DNA of 54,609 bases from an uncultured delta proteobacterium (GTDB lineage: Bacteria; Myxococcota_A; Polyangia; Polyangiales; Polyangiaceae), in assembly GCA_903892415.1 (NCBI GenBank), contig CAITIQ010000364.1:1-54609 (forward strand). The letters are read 5' to 3'. Under the pieces are notes generated by a model, which did not search any database, had not been told where the DNA came from, and saw only the letters and a list, made by a program, of their open reading frames with translations. The translations under genes were made by a program, and so were the position numbers. Of the stretch, positions 25,638-33,903 are shown piece after piece. Positions within the stretch are counted from its first letter, which is position 1. Every line of letters begins with the position of its first letter.

Positions 25638-26435
25638 GTGACGACCGGACCCTTGCGACTGATTGATACGCACTGCCATCTCGACCCGCACTACTACCCC
25701 AACGGCTACGGTGAGGCTCTCGATGAGGCGCGTCGCGAGGGCGTGTGCGGCTTCATGGTGATCGGCGTTGATGACTCGCTCACGGCCGCGCGTGGAGCTC
25801 TTGCGATCGCTAAAAAGGAGCCTGATGTTCGCGCCGCGGTGGGGTTGCACCCGCACGACGCAAGTCATTTCTCCGACGCGATGTTGGGCGAGCTGGAGCA
25901 GCTGGCCACGCATCCAGAAGTGGTCGCGGTCGGCGAGATCGGCCTCGACTACCACTACATGCACTCGCCCAAAGAGCTGCAACAGCAGGTCTTTCGGCGA
26001 ACGATCGCGCTCGCCAAGTCGCTGAAGAAGCCGATCGTCATTCACACACGTGAGGCAGCCGAGGACACGCTCACCATCCTCGCGGAGGAGAACGCCCGCG
26101 AGGTCGGTGGGGTGATTCATTGCTTCAGTGAGGACCTAGGCTTTGCGCGCCGCGCCCTGGACATGGATTTCGATCTGTCTTTCTCCGGCGTGGTGACCTT
26201 CAAGAACGCCAAGAGCATTCATGAGGTTGCGAGCTGGGCCCCCTCGGAGCGCATCATGGTCGAGACCGACAGCCCTTATCTCGCGCCTATTCCCTTCCGC
26301 GGTAAGCCCTGTCGTCCAAGCATGGTGGTGCAAACGGCAAAGCGTGTCGCCGAACTGCGAGGCGTCACGCTCGAGGTGCTCGCGCAGCAGACTACGGACA
26401 ACGCCGAGCGTCGCTTCGCCTTGGGCTTGAGTTAG
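25638..26435 (+). CDS. tatD: TatD family metal-dependent hydrolase (DNase)
   Basis: 265 residues from the GTG at 25638, chosen because AAGGAG lies just upstream and it begins close to the family start; the frame extends upstream only inside prkA. Metal-site motifs are in order: DTHCHLD, VGEIGLDYHY, IHTREA, HCFS and VETDSPYLAP. The family has 3'-5' exonuclease or DNase activity and acts in DNA repair and quality control. It begins 11 bases after prkA. Its stop overlaps the stop of the convergent subtilase gene by two bases. Confidence 0.95.
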   Translation: MTTGPLRLIDTHCHLDPHYYPNGYGEALDEARREGVCGFMVIGVDDSLTAARGALAIAKKEPDVRAAVGLHPHDASHFSDAMLGELEQLATHPEVVAVGEIGLDYHYMHSPKELQQQVFRRTIALAKSLKKPIVIHTREAAEDTLTILAEENAREVGGVIHCFSEDLGFARRALDMDFDLSFSGVVTFKNAKSIHEVASWAPSERIMVETDSPYLAPIPFRGKPCRPSMVVQTAKRVAELRGVTLEVLAQQTTDNAERRFALGLS

Positions 26436-28960
26436 TTTGGTCGCAGGCGATTGCGTCGGCGTCGCGCGGCGAGCGCCGCGGCGAAGGCCAGACCAGCCAC
26501 GAGCAGTCCGTTGGAGGACGATTCGGAGCTGACCACTCGGCAGCCACCAGCGGGATAGAAGGCGGGGTCGAGTTCGGGCTCCGGCTCCGGGGCCACGACG
26601 GAGACCCGCAGCAACGCCTGTCCAGTGCGCCCTGTGGGGTCGGTCGCGCGCAGCTTGATGACGTGCGAGCCCGGGGCATCGTAGTTGAGCTCGAGCTCGG
26701 GCGTTGGCGAAGCCGCGAGCTCCTGATCGAAAACGCCGTCGTAGTCGAGGTCGGCCTCGAGGCGCAGCGACTCGACACCGTCCTCCTTGTCGACCACCGA
26801 CAGCGGTATGGAAGTCGGGCCAACTTCGACGGTGATCTCCAGGGATGAGAGCTCGGGAGCTGTCCCCTCGGGCGCCGACCGACCAAAGATCGAGCGGTAG
26901 GTATCGAGCTTGCCCCACCCAAAGTCGTCGTTAGGGACCGCACCCGTGAAGGCATCGGTAGTGGCGCCGGCTTTGATCATCGCTTTGACGCCGTCACCGT
27001 CCAAGGAAGGATCATTCTCCAACATCAAAGCTGCTGAGCCAGCGACGTGCGGACTCGCGCCTGACGTACCGCCGTAGATCAGGTAGCCGAGCTCTTGGTC
27101 GCTGAAACGGGCCGGAACAATCGGGTTGTCAGGCGCTGAGATCCACATCAGCGGCGAACCGTCGATGCGGTGGCCTCGTCCCGAATAGTAGGCTCGGGCT
27201 CCCTCTTCGCCCGCTGCATACGGGAAGTCACCGTGCCCGACATAGGCCGAGACGGCGAGCCCACGGTCGGCGGTTCCGGGCCAGCCAACGAGGTGATCTT
27301 CCGTCACATGCTCGGTGAAGTGTGCGCCCAACCCCCAGCCGCTGACCTCGTCTTGGACGCTGCCGATCAGCTCGATCGGTGCGAGCGCGGACGTGTCGCT
27401 GACGATCACGCGCCAGTCACCGGGCGTAACCGACGTGGGGACGCTCTCATCGAAGATGTAGATGTCGAGCTTTGCGGTGCCGCGCGGCGAGTCTTCGCGA
27501 AAGGCGTACAACGTTTTGCCGTCGATGGCAGTTTGGACCAGGCTTTGGCCGGTCCCGATATCCAGCGCGACGCCGCTCGGTGATTCGATGCGGAAGCTGA
27601 GATCGCGCGATGCATCGAGCCACAAAAGCGTGGTTCCGAAGAAGGTTGCGTCGATCGCTGGAACGGTGATCGGCAGCGTCGTCGTACCCGAGGCGTCGAG
27701 CGTGCGGCGCATCAGTTTTTGCGAGGTCGAGAGGTTGCCGGCTGGATTGATGTGAACCACGCCCTCCAACGATGACTCATCGATCAGTTGCTCAAGGTCA
27801 CTCGAGCCATCCAGGTGATAGCCCTGCCAAGGCGCGTACTCATGCAGCACCACGCGTGCACCGCGGTTGATGCAGAAGTTGGCCATGGCGTACTCGCGTC
27901 CGCCGCCACGCTCCGCTGCCATCACGAGATCTGCGTCGGGCGCCATCCCAACCAAACGTCCGAAGCCGAGCTGCCCGCCGAGCAGGACTCCTGAGGCTCC
28001 GGTGCCGTGTTGCATTTCATCGTCCCAGGGAGCCTCGATCAGATTCTTCCCGCGTTCGTAGGTTTCACCGTCGTAACGGAAGGCTTTGACCTTGGAACTG
28101 CCGAGCGCAACGAGTCGCTCTCCTTGCTGAAGTTCACCGTCGCCGTTGACGTCGTCGGCGATGAAAAGCGGCTCGCCATAGGTTGGGGTCGCTTCAGTGA
28201 AACCAGCCTCAACGCCGGCATTGCGAATCCCGTCCCCGTTCAGATCCGCGTACACATAGTCGTAGCTGAAGTCGATGGAGCTGCCTTCACTGCCGAACAG
28301 CGGTTGCCCGGAGCCACGGTCGATTATGACGCCATTGAGCGAGCGCAAGACGACGTCTACACCTCCCCAGCGAATGCTATCCACGGCGGGATCGAAGAAG
28401 CCGTTCTCGTTCTCGTCGCTGAAATCGTAGAAGCCGAGGTCAGGCCGAAAGAACATTGGGTGCAGCACGTCCACCCCGGAATCACTGTCGCAAATGGTGA
28501 TGCCCTTGCCCGTCAAAGGCAGGCCGGTGCTGCCAAGCGTGCGGTGCACGTCATCGACCGAGATGAGCTCTTGGGTGTGGTTGAGGGGTCGCGGTGCTTC
28601 AAAAGGATGGCCGTCAAATGCGGCGCGCTCGATTAGCGGTGAGGCTAGAAGCTGGCCCAGCTTGCTGCGGGGAACCGTCGCACTCAGCCGCCTTGTACGT
28701 TGGGCGATTTTGCTCGAGATCGAACCCGAATCGAACGACTCGTCGATGGTCGCACCAAGCTCCTCTAGCTCTTTGACAACCGCCGCAGAGGGAGCCTGCT
28801 TGAGCGTCAAAACGAGCGGCAAATCGCGGTGCGTAGCGATTCCACGACCCGAGGCTTCGGCCACTCGCAATGCGCCTGGCCCCTGCGTTGAAGGCGCCGC
28901 CTGCACGGGTGACGACATCAGCAGGAGCAGGCCTGTAAAAGTTACCGCGGGGAAGCGCAT
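26432..28960 (-). CDS. Subtilisin-like serine protease (S8) with MYXO-CTERM-like anchor
   Basis: 842 residues from the ATG at 28960, the start of a signal peptide (MRFPAVTFTGLLLLMSSPVQ). A propeptide-like region is followed by the S8 triad: CDSDSGVDVLHP (Asp), MQHGTGASGVLLGG (His) and GGTSGASPHVAGSAALML (Ser). The long insertion between Asp and His carries calcium-loop-like stretches (DENENGFFDPAVD, DLNGDGIRNAG, DVNGDGELQQGE). A PKD/Ig-like region follows. The end, GGCRVVSS, then a hydrophobic segment and an RRRRNR cluster, fits a MYXO-CTERM sorting tail. Predicted to be a surface-anchored protease. Divergent from the TonB-like gene, with 92 bases between. Confidence 0.93.
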   Translation of the reverse strand: MRFPAVTFTGLLLLMSSPVQAAPSTQGPGALRVAEASGRGIATHRDLPLVLTLKQAPSAAVVKELEELGATIDESFDSGSISSKIAQRTRRLSATVPRSKLGQLLASPLIERAAFDGHPFEAPRPLNHTQELISVDDVHRTLGSTGLPLTGKGITICDSDSGVDVLHPMFFRPDLGFYDFSDENENGFFDPAVDSIRWGGVDVVLRSLNGVIIDRGSGQPLFGSEGSSIDFSYDYVYADLNGDGIRNAGVEAGFTEATPTYGEPLFIADDVNGDGELQQGERLVALGSSKVKAFRYDGETYERGKNLIEAPWDDEMQHGTGASGVLLGGQLGFGRLVGMAPDADLVMAAERGGGREYAMANFCINRGARVVLHEYAPWQGYHLDGSSDLEQLIDESSLEGVVHINPAGNLSTSQKLMRRTLDASGTTTLPITVPAIDATFFGTTLLWLDASRDLSFRIESPSGVALDIGTGQSLVQTAIDGKTLYAFREDSPRGTAKLDIYIFDESVPTSVTPGDWRVIVSDTSALAPIELIGSVQDEVSGWGLGAHFTEHVTEDHLVGWPGTADRGLAVSAYVGHGDFPYAAGEEGARAYYSGRGHRIDGSPLMWISAPDNPIVPARFSDQELGYLIYGGTSGASPHVAGSAALMLENDPSLDGDGVKAMIKAGATTDAFTGAVPNDDFGWGKLDTYRSIFGRSAPEGTAPELSSLEITVEVGPTSIPLSVVDKEDGVESLRLEADLDYDGVFDQELAASPTPELELNYDAPGSHVIKLRATDPTGRTGQALLRVSVVAPEPEPELDPAFYPAGGCRVVSSESSSNGLLVAGLAFAAALAARRRRNRLRPN

Positions 28961-29052
28961 GGCCCAGATGTAGACCGTTGTGGCCACGCGCGGTCTCAAT
29001 TGTTCTCAACAGCGTACGTTGTCAGCCAACGGAAAGCGGTCCAGAATATAGA

Positions 29053-30375
29053 GTGGCCAGCGTCGCCCGATCATCGCTTGACTTGACCACAGCATCGCTG
29101 CTCAGCGTTGCGAGTCATCTGGTGATCGGCTTCGGGGTGCTGCTGGTCATTCACCTCGGCAGGGGCGAGCGAGAGCCCCCGATGCAGATGCACCCGGCCT
29201 CGGCACCCGAGCCTGAAAGCAGCCTGACCTTCGTCGAGCTTCCGCCAGCGTTGGGCACGGCGAAGGCGCGCAGCGAGGCCAACGCAACTCCAACCGCGGT
29301 CGCGGGAGCTGGCGCTACCGTTGCGCGACTCGATCAACAGAAAGCGGGGCGGGGAGGGGATGGCCGCTCGCTCGAGGCTGCTATCAACTTGGCGGACCAG
29401 GACGACAAGCTGAGTCGCGTGTCGCACACCATGACCAGCCTCGAGCAGAGCCAGCACAATCGGCTGCGCACAGCCAAGCTCCGGCGCTCATGGGAGAATT
29501 TCCGGGCCTCGCGCGAACCGATGGAGCTTACGTTCGTCGCCATGGGCGACTCAGGCTCGCGTGAACAGCGAGGTCCTGAGGCTCGCTTCGATCCTGCGAG
29601 CGGCGCGCTGACTTCGCAGGCGCGCAACAGCGTTGGCGCCGACTCAGGGGCTACGCGGACGCCCGGTACGACCGAGATGACCCGGTCCACCGGCGCTGCT
29701 GTGCAAGGTTCCACCCAGGCCTCGGCAGGGCTCGGCCTGCCCGGTCGCGCGCGGCGTGGCCCGGCCTCCACCTCGTTCGACAACGCGCGAGCCAGACCGG
29801 CTGCAGCCCTATCCGATCCGTCGATCGCGTCGGTCAATGAAGGACGAGCCGGAGACACCGTCGAGTCGGAGCAGGCGGATGCGGCGAACCTAGCGTCGCT
29901 ACTTCATGCGAGCACGGCTGGCGGCGCCAAAGGAGCCGGTCGCGGCGGTGAGAATGCAAAAGGCGCCGCCGGTGCAGGAGGCGAGCGCGGAGCGGGTCAA
30001 TCGGCGTCACCGCTCGGCAAAGGAGGCGTTGGGGCTGGAGACATCGAGCAGCTGGCGTACGTCCGCGCTGTTCAGAGCAAGGTTCACCCGTTTTGGGCGG
30101 ACGCCTTTCCCAAGGCCGCCATCATCGAGGGCAAGAGCGGGCTGGCGATCGTGACCGTGGTGATCGAGGTTGACGGTTCGGTCAGCTCAGCGCGCGTCTC
30201 GCGCGCCAGCACTGTCCCGGAGTTTGATGAGAACGTGCGGCGCGCGGTACTCCAGGCAGCTCCGTATGGTCCGCTCCCAACGCCACTTCGCCCGCGGCTC
30301 ACGCTCGCGCTGACGTTCTCGGCAGTGAATCCCGCCGTGCGACCAAAGCAGCCGAAAATCGGGCCGACGGACTAA
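29053..30375 (+). CDS. TonB-like energy transducer
   Basis: 440 residues from the GTG at 29053. One N-terminal membrane helix (LLSVASHLVIGFGVLLVIHL) is followed by a long Ala/Gly/Pro/Gln-rich periplasm-spanning region and a C-terminal TonB domain (about 350-430; AVQSKVHPFWADAFPK, VTVVIEVDGSVSSARVS, FDENVRRAVLQAAPYGPLP). Such proteins carry proton-motive-force energy to outer-membrane transporters or act in motility-related machines in myxobacteria. No exbB/exbD is adjacent. The Gly-rich stretch at about 305-340 (GGAKGAGRGGENAKGAAGAG) looks like a disordered linker. The start is uncertain because no clear ribosome site exists. Confidence 0.85.
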   Translation: MASVARSSLDLTTASLLSVASHLVIGFGVLLVIHLGRGEREPPMQMHPASAPEPESSLTFVELPPALGTAKARSEANATPTAVAGAGATVARLDQQKAGRGGDGRSLEAAINLADQDDKLSRVSHTMTSLEQSQHNRLRTAKLRRSWENFRASREPMELTFVAMGDSGSREQRGPEARFDPASGALTSQARNSVGADSGATRTPGTTEMTRSTGAAVQGSTQASAGLGLPGRARRGPASTSFDNARARPAAALSDPSIASVNEGRAGDTVESEQADAANLASLLHASTAGGAKGAGRGGENAKGAAGAGGERGAGQSASPLGKGGVGAGDIEQLAYVRAVQSKVHPFWADAFPKAAIIEGKSGLAIVTVVIEVDGSVSSARVSRASTVPEFDENVRRAVLQAAPYGPLPTPLRPRLTLALTFSAVNPAVRPKQPKIGPTD

Positions 30376-30396
30376 GCCGCGGAGGCGATGCCGCGC

Positions 30397-30960
30397 TCAA
30401 CGTGGACCGAGAAGACGGTCCAGCACGATCGCGCATGCGGCGCGCACCGAAAGGTGGTTCCAACCATCCCCCCGGCCCGACACGATCGGTTCGATCAAGC
30501 GGTCCGCGTCGTCGAGGCATTGCGGCGCAAGGCCCCAGCCGGTGCCGAGAAGAATGACGAGGTGTCGATCGTCTTCGTTCACGGCAGCGCGCGCGTCTGC
30601 GAACGACGTGATGGGGCGTCCGCGTGACTGTGCTGCCGTCGCCCAAACACGAACGCGATCGCGCCCGCCGAGCTCTTCAATCACGTCGCTGAAGCTGGGC
30701 ACCGTGCGAACCAGCGCGAGCGCGTGGGCGCGGTCGGGTATGCGTCGTTTGCCCGAGCCAGTGACCCAATGTTCACGAATTCGGTCGCATAGCTCGCGTT
30801 GCGCGCTCACTGGATGGACCACGAAGAAGGAGTGGCAGTCGTAGGCTCGCGCGCTGCGCGAAATGTCGTGCACGTCGAGATTGGTGATGGCGGTGGTCAC
30901 CACCTCGGCGTCACGGTCGAGTACGGGGTGATGCAGGAGTACAATGCTTACGTCGTTCAT
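30397..30960 (-). CDS. SPOUT-class RNA methyltransferase (TrmD-linked family)
   Basis: 187 residues. The N-terminal SIVLLHHPVLDRDAEVVTTA, the middle ISRSARAYDCHSFFVVHP and the C-terminal ILLGTGWGLAP with HLSVRAACAIVLDRLLG match the small SAM-dependent RNA methyltransferase family often placed beside trmD (Pfam RNA_Me_trans-type). The knot-forming SAM-binding loop is the LGTGWGL segment. The target RNA is not known. It is coupled to trmD by an ATGA overlap, which supports a tRNA or rRNA role. It is the last gene of the rimM-trmD operon and converges on the TonB-like gene with 21 bases between stops. Confidence 0.85.
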   Translation of the reverse strand: MNDVSIVLLHHPVLDRDAEVVTTAITNLDVHDISRSARAYDCHSFFVVHPVSAQRELCDRIREHWVTGSGKRRIPDRAHALALVRTVPSFSDVIEELGGRDRVRVWATAAQSRGRPITSFADARAAVNEDDRHLVILLGTGWGLAPQCLDDADRLIEPIVSGRGDGWNHLSVRAACAIVLDRLLGPR

Positions 30961-31667
30961 TGGTTCTTACCGCTGCGCAAGAGGTCGGGCCGGCCACCTT
31001 CTGTTCGAGTGCGCGACTGTTCGCGTCGCCAGGCGGCGATCTTGCTGTGGTCACCAGAGGCGAGCACAGCCGGCACGGCGAGGCCACGAAACTCAGCAGG
31101 ACGCGTGTAATGCGGGTATTCAAGCCCTCCCTCGAGATCGTCACTGAAGGACTCGCTGGCCGCCGAGCCGTCGTTGCCGAGCACGTTCGGGAGCAGCCGC
31201 ACCGTAGCCTCAATCAAGGCCATCGCGGCGACCTCGCCTCCGGTCATGACGAAGTCACCGAGCGATATCTCCTCGTCGACGAAGCTGCGCACACGCTCAT
31301 CAAAGCCTTCATAACGGCCGCATATGAGTGCGAGGTGAGCTTCCCCCGCGAGCCGACGTACGCAGGCTTGATCCAGCCGCGGTGCCTGCGGCGTGAGTAG
31401 GATTCGTCTGGCTTTGGGCTTACCAGTCTCGAGGGCAGAAGCGTCAACGGCCTCCAGCGCCGCCACGATCGGTTCCACCCGCAGAACCATGCCGCTCCCG
31501 CCGCCGTAGGGCGTGTCATCCACGTTGCGGTGCTTGCCGAGCCCGTGCTCTCGAAGCTGGTGACACACGAGCTCAAGCGCGCCGTTCTCTCGCCCGCGCC
31601 CGACCATGCTGGTCTCGGCGAAGGTGGCGAAGAGCTCAGGGAACAGCGTGATCACTGAGATAATCAA
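30957..31667 (-). CDS. trmD: tRNA (guanine-37-N1)-methyltransferase
   Basis: 236 residues from a TTG start that gives the family N-terminus IISVITLFPELF. Conserved stretches include DDTPYGGGSGMVLRVEPI, RRILLTPQAPRLDQA, LALICGRYEGFDERV and FVMTGGEVAAMALIEATVR, which form the SAM-binding trefoil knot. TrmD methylates G37 next to the anticodon and prevents frameshifting. It begins three bases after the rimM stop and overlaps the following SPOUT gene. The usual rpsP upstream and rplS downstream are missing from this locus. Confidence 0.97.
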   Translation of the reverse strand: MIISVITLFPELFATFAETSMVGRGRENGALELVCHQLREHGLGKHRNVDDTPYGGGSGMVLRVEPIVAALEAVDASALETGKPKARRILLTPQAPRLDQACVRRLAGEAHLALICGRYEGFDERVRSFVDEEISLGDFVMTGGEVAAMALIEATVRLLPNVLGNDGSAASESFSDDLEGGLEYPHYTRPAEFRGLAVPAVLASGDHSKIAAWRREQSRTRTEGGRPDLLRSGKNQ

Positions 31668-31670
31668 GGC

Positions 31671-32222
31671 CTAGAGCCCTTCCGCATCGAGCAGCGTGAC
31701 GCGGCCCGCCGCCACGTCAACAGACCCAATCACGGCTTCGACCAACGGGTACTCGACGATCGATTGATCAGGCTTTTGCACCCGCAACACCGAGCACGTT
31801 GGGTAATCGACGAGCGCCAAGGTGACGCCGACCTTCTCCCCATCCGGACCAAAAACCTCGGCGCCCTCGACGTCGCAGGCGTAGAATTCTCCATCGTCGA
31901 GCGGCGGAAATTCGTCGCGACGCAGCAGTACCCCGCTGCCGTGGAGCGCCTCGGCCTGATCGCGATCGGAGACGTCGGCGAAGGCGACGATCAGCGCTCC
32001 CGGCGCTTCCCGTACGCGCAACACGCGCAGCGTGCGGTCCGGCAGAACCGGAGTTGCGGGCGCTGGGCGAATCACCAGCTTTTTACCGTCCCCGATCAGG
32101 GTGCTCTCGGCGTTATGCAAGACCACGCGCACTTCCCCGCGGATGCCGTGAGCTTTGGTAATTCGGCCGATTTCGACCAACCGGGTGGCCTTGTCTGGTG
32201 CGCTCGCGGATTGTTTGCTCAT
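31671..32222 (-). CDS. rimM: Ribosome maturation factor RimM
   Basis: 183 residues from the ATG at 32222; a TTG at 32285 would add 21 residues. Typical pieces: LVEIGRITKAHGIRGEVRV at the start, the DRDQAEALHGSGVLLRRDEF middle, EFYACDVEGAEV and the C-terminal PLVEAVIGSVDVAAGRVTL, i.e. an N-terminal beta-barrel and a PRC-barrel domain. RimM assists 30S subunit head assembly, binding uS19. First gene of rimM-trmD-SPOUT methyltransferase, divergent from tRNA-Met. Confidence 0.96.
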   Translation of the reverse strand: MSKQSASAPDKATRLVEIGRITKAHGIRGEVRVVLHNAESTLIGDGKKLVIRPAPATPVLPDRTLRVLRVREAPGALIVAFADVSDRDQAEALHGSGVLLRRDEFPPLDDGEFYACDVEGAEVFGPDGEKVGVTLALVDYPTCSVLRVQKPDQSIVEYPLVEAVIGSVDVAAGRVTLLDAEGL

Positions 32223-32278
32223 AGCTATCGGCGTTTGCCGTTCTCGAAGGACCTCGTCGCAGATCGCCCAATGCGTCG

Positions 32279-32307
32279 TTGACAAGGTGAAGCGAGATCT
32301 TCATAGT
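32279..32307 (+). promoter_or_regulatory. Housekeeping promoter of tRNA-Met
   Basis: A perfect -35 TTGACA (32279-32284), a 17-base spacer and a -10 CATAGT (32302-32307, four of six matches). The expected transcript start, near 32315, is about 20 bases before the mature tRNA. It is the best sigma-70-type promoter I see in the window. Confidence 0.75.
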
Positions 32308-32335
32308 GCGCCGCCGTGTCGCTTCCAAGCGTCCC

Positions 32336-32412
32336 GCCGAGGTAGCTCAGTCGGCTAGAGCAGGCGTTTCATACGCGCCGGGTCGGGGGTTCGATTCCCT
32401 CCCTCGGCACCA
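32336..32412 (+). tRNA. tRNA-Met (CAT), elongator
   Basis: 77 bases including an encoded CCA. Acceptor GCCGAGG pairs perfectly with CCTCGGC; D arm GCTC/GAGC; anticodon stem GGCGT/GCGCC with loop TTCATAC, anticodon CAT; T arm GGGGG-TTCGATT-CCCTC with a G-T pair. The A-T/G-C rich acceptor start is paired, unlike initiator tRNA, so this is taken as elongator Met. It has its own promoter upstream and a hairpin terminator immediately downstream. Confidence 0.93.
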
Positions 32413-32445
32413 CCGGTTCTCGAGTTATCGAGGACCGGTTGTGCT
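32412..32445 (+). terminator. Terminator hairpin of tRNA-Met
   Basis: Twelve-pair stem ACCGGTTCTCGA (32412-32423), loop GTTA, TCGAGGACCGGT (32428-32439) with one internal T-G pair, followed by TTGTGCTTTG. The stem begins at the last base of the tRNA CCA end, so processing and termination are tightly spaced. Confidence 0.8.
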
Positions 32446-32513
32446 TTGTGGTGTTTGGTCAGGTGTGCACCTGCGTGACCAACGCGAAAGACGGAAGGCA
32501 AGCCCGCGTACCG

Positions 32514-32745
32514 TTCCACCGAAGGTGGATGCAGCAAACAGAATGACTCGTGCCCTCTTCGACAAGGACGGCCGACGGCCCTATTGACCGGGCTGACTTG
32601 GCACGAGTTCATTCCGCCGAGGGCGGATGCAGCAAACAAAATGACTCGGGCCTTCTCAAAAGAAACGCCGAAGGCCCGTTGGACCATCGACCTTTGGCAC
32701 GAGTCGAAGGCCCGTTGGACCATCGACCTTTGGCACGAGTCATTT
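32514..32745 (+). repeat. Block of hairpin/inverted repeat units downstream of tRNA-Met
   Basis: Unit 1 (32514-32558) and unit 2 (32612-32658) each consist of a 5-bp hairpin, CCACC-GAA-GGTGG or CCGCC-GAG-GGCGG, then ATGCAGCAAACA, then AATGACTCGTGCC (unit 2: AATGACTCGGGCC). Each is closed on the right by the inverse sequence GGCACGAGTCATT (32732-32744) or GGCACGAGTTCATT (32600-32613), giving long stem-loops. The paired changes in the hairpin (A/T against G/C) suggest a maintained structure. A related copy lies at 21023-21106, also next to a CAT tRNA. Apart from the tRNA and its terminator, 32223-32793 contains no convincing gene. Confidence 0.75.
32670..32741 (+). repeat. Exact 36-bp tandem duplication
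   Basis: Two identical copies, 32670-32705 and 32706-32741, each beginning GAAGGCCCGTTGG and ending TTTGGCACGAGTC. Complete identity implies a recent duplication. It sits inside the right half of the second hairpin unit and doubles its GGCACGAGTC arm. Confidence 0.97.
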
Positions 32746-32793
32746 CGCGCGTTCGCCCTTGTCGGCCACGGGCTGCTCTGTAATCGTCGCGTA

Positions 32794-33903
32794 ATGAGTC
32801 GCGCCTTCTTCTTTGCTGCCACCAAAAATCTGTTACTCGCTTCCTTTGCAACGCTATCCCTCGCAGCGTGCGGAGACAGCAGCTCCTCAACCTCGACTGG
32901 CGGAGGCGGCTCTGGCGGGAGCAGCGGTGAATGCCCCGACAATCTCACCGTGGCGAAGAATTCGGAGTTCTGCGAGAGCACGCCCGGCGACTTGGACTGC
33001 ACGCTCGTCACAGGCAGCTTCAAGCATCAGCTGTGCGGAGTTGCCTTGCCAGACCCGCCGAAGGAACTCACCCGCAGCGCCGGGGTTCTCGAGTTCTCCG
33101 GCAGCGGTCCGCCCGACGTCTCATGCTTCCAATCGGGGAACTACCCGGACAAGCCGGGGACGCCGCAGGACGTCACGATCAAAGGCTTTGCTCGAATCTT
33201 CTCGAGTGGCTGCAACTCGAAGGAATTGAAGATCACCGTCCATCGGGTTCAGCCGGATGGTCAGCTTGGCGAGCCTGTCGGCAGTTCAGTGGTGACCGCC
33301 GCTGACTGCACCGACATTGGGGAGGCTAGCGAGGCGGACAACTGCGATACGCGGTGGGAGTGTCCGTTCGAGTATCCCGGCGTTCCAAGCGAGACCGAGC
33401 TTGCGATCCGCACCGAGAACCCCAGCGGCGTCATGCGTTGGTCGCCGCTCGTGCAGTACAACATTTACGTACCCAATTCGGAGATCGTAGACGGCTCCTG
33501 GACCACCGACGTTCGCGCGCTCGCCGAAGACGACTTCACCGTGATCCCGCAAACGGCGATCGGCAGCCCGATCACCAGTGGCAACGGCGCCGTCGCCGGC
33601 GAGGTTCACGACTGTGGCGACGTGCGGCTGCTCGATGCCGTCGTCGACATCGACAAGCAGAAGAAGCTGCTGACCTACTTCAGCAGCAGCGAGGCAAACC
33701 CGGTCCCGGACACCTCTGCGCGTGGCACGAGCCCGCTTGGTCTGTACGCGGCTTTGGACGTGGCTGAGGGGCCGGTGACGGTTGCCGCTGGCGGTCTGGT
33801 CAACGGCGAGTTCGTCTCGCTCGGTCAACACCGCGTGTGGGTCTACCCGAACACGGTCACCTCGGTGACCTTCAAAGGGCTGCGTCCTTACCAAGTTCCG
33901 TGA
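32794..33903 (+). CDS. Lipoprotein of unknown function
   Basis: 369 residues from the ATG at 32794. An in-frame extension upstream runs through the repeat block and is not credible. Signal peptide with lipobox SLAAC, then a Ser/Thr/Gly-rich linker (SSSSTSTGGGGSGGSSG), then a mature domain of about 340 residues with many Cys (about nine) and beta-strand-like segments (DVTIKGFARIFSSG, LKITVHRVQPDGQLGEPVG, PLGLYAALDVAEGPVTVAAG, RVWVYPNTVTSVTFKGLRP). The last two look like Ig-like strands similar to those in other myxobacterial surface lipoproteins. No enzyme motif. Its last base pair overlaps the queG start (GTGA). Confidence 0.85.
   Translation: MSRAFFFAATKNLLLASFATLSLAACGDSSSSTSTGGGGSGGSSGECPDNLTVAKNSEFCESTPGDLDCTLVTGSFKHQLCGVALPDPPKELTRSAGVLEFSGSGPPDVSCFQSGNYPDKPGTPQDVTIKGFARIFSSGCNSKELKITVHRVQPDGQLGEPVGSSVVTAADCTDIGEASEADNCDTRWECPFEYPGVPSETELAIRTENPSGVMRWSPLVQYNIYVPNSEIVDGSWTTDVRALAEDDFTVIPQTAIGSPITSGNGAVAGEVHDCGDVRLLDAVVDIDKQKKLLTYFSSSEANPVPDTSARGTSPLGLYAALDVAEGPVTVAAGGLVNGEFVSLGQHRVWVYPNTVTSVTFKGLRPYQVP

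Noticed and set aside
32584..32793. N-terminal extension of the 369-residue lipoprotein through the repeat block
   Set aside because: It encodes the duplicated repeat (ARWTIDLWHES twice) and would bury the lipoprotein signal inside the protein.
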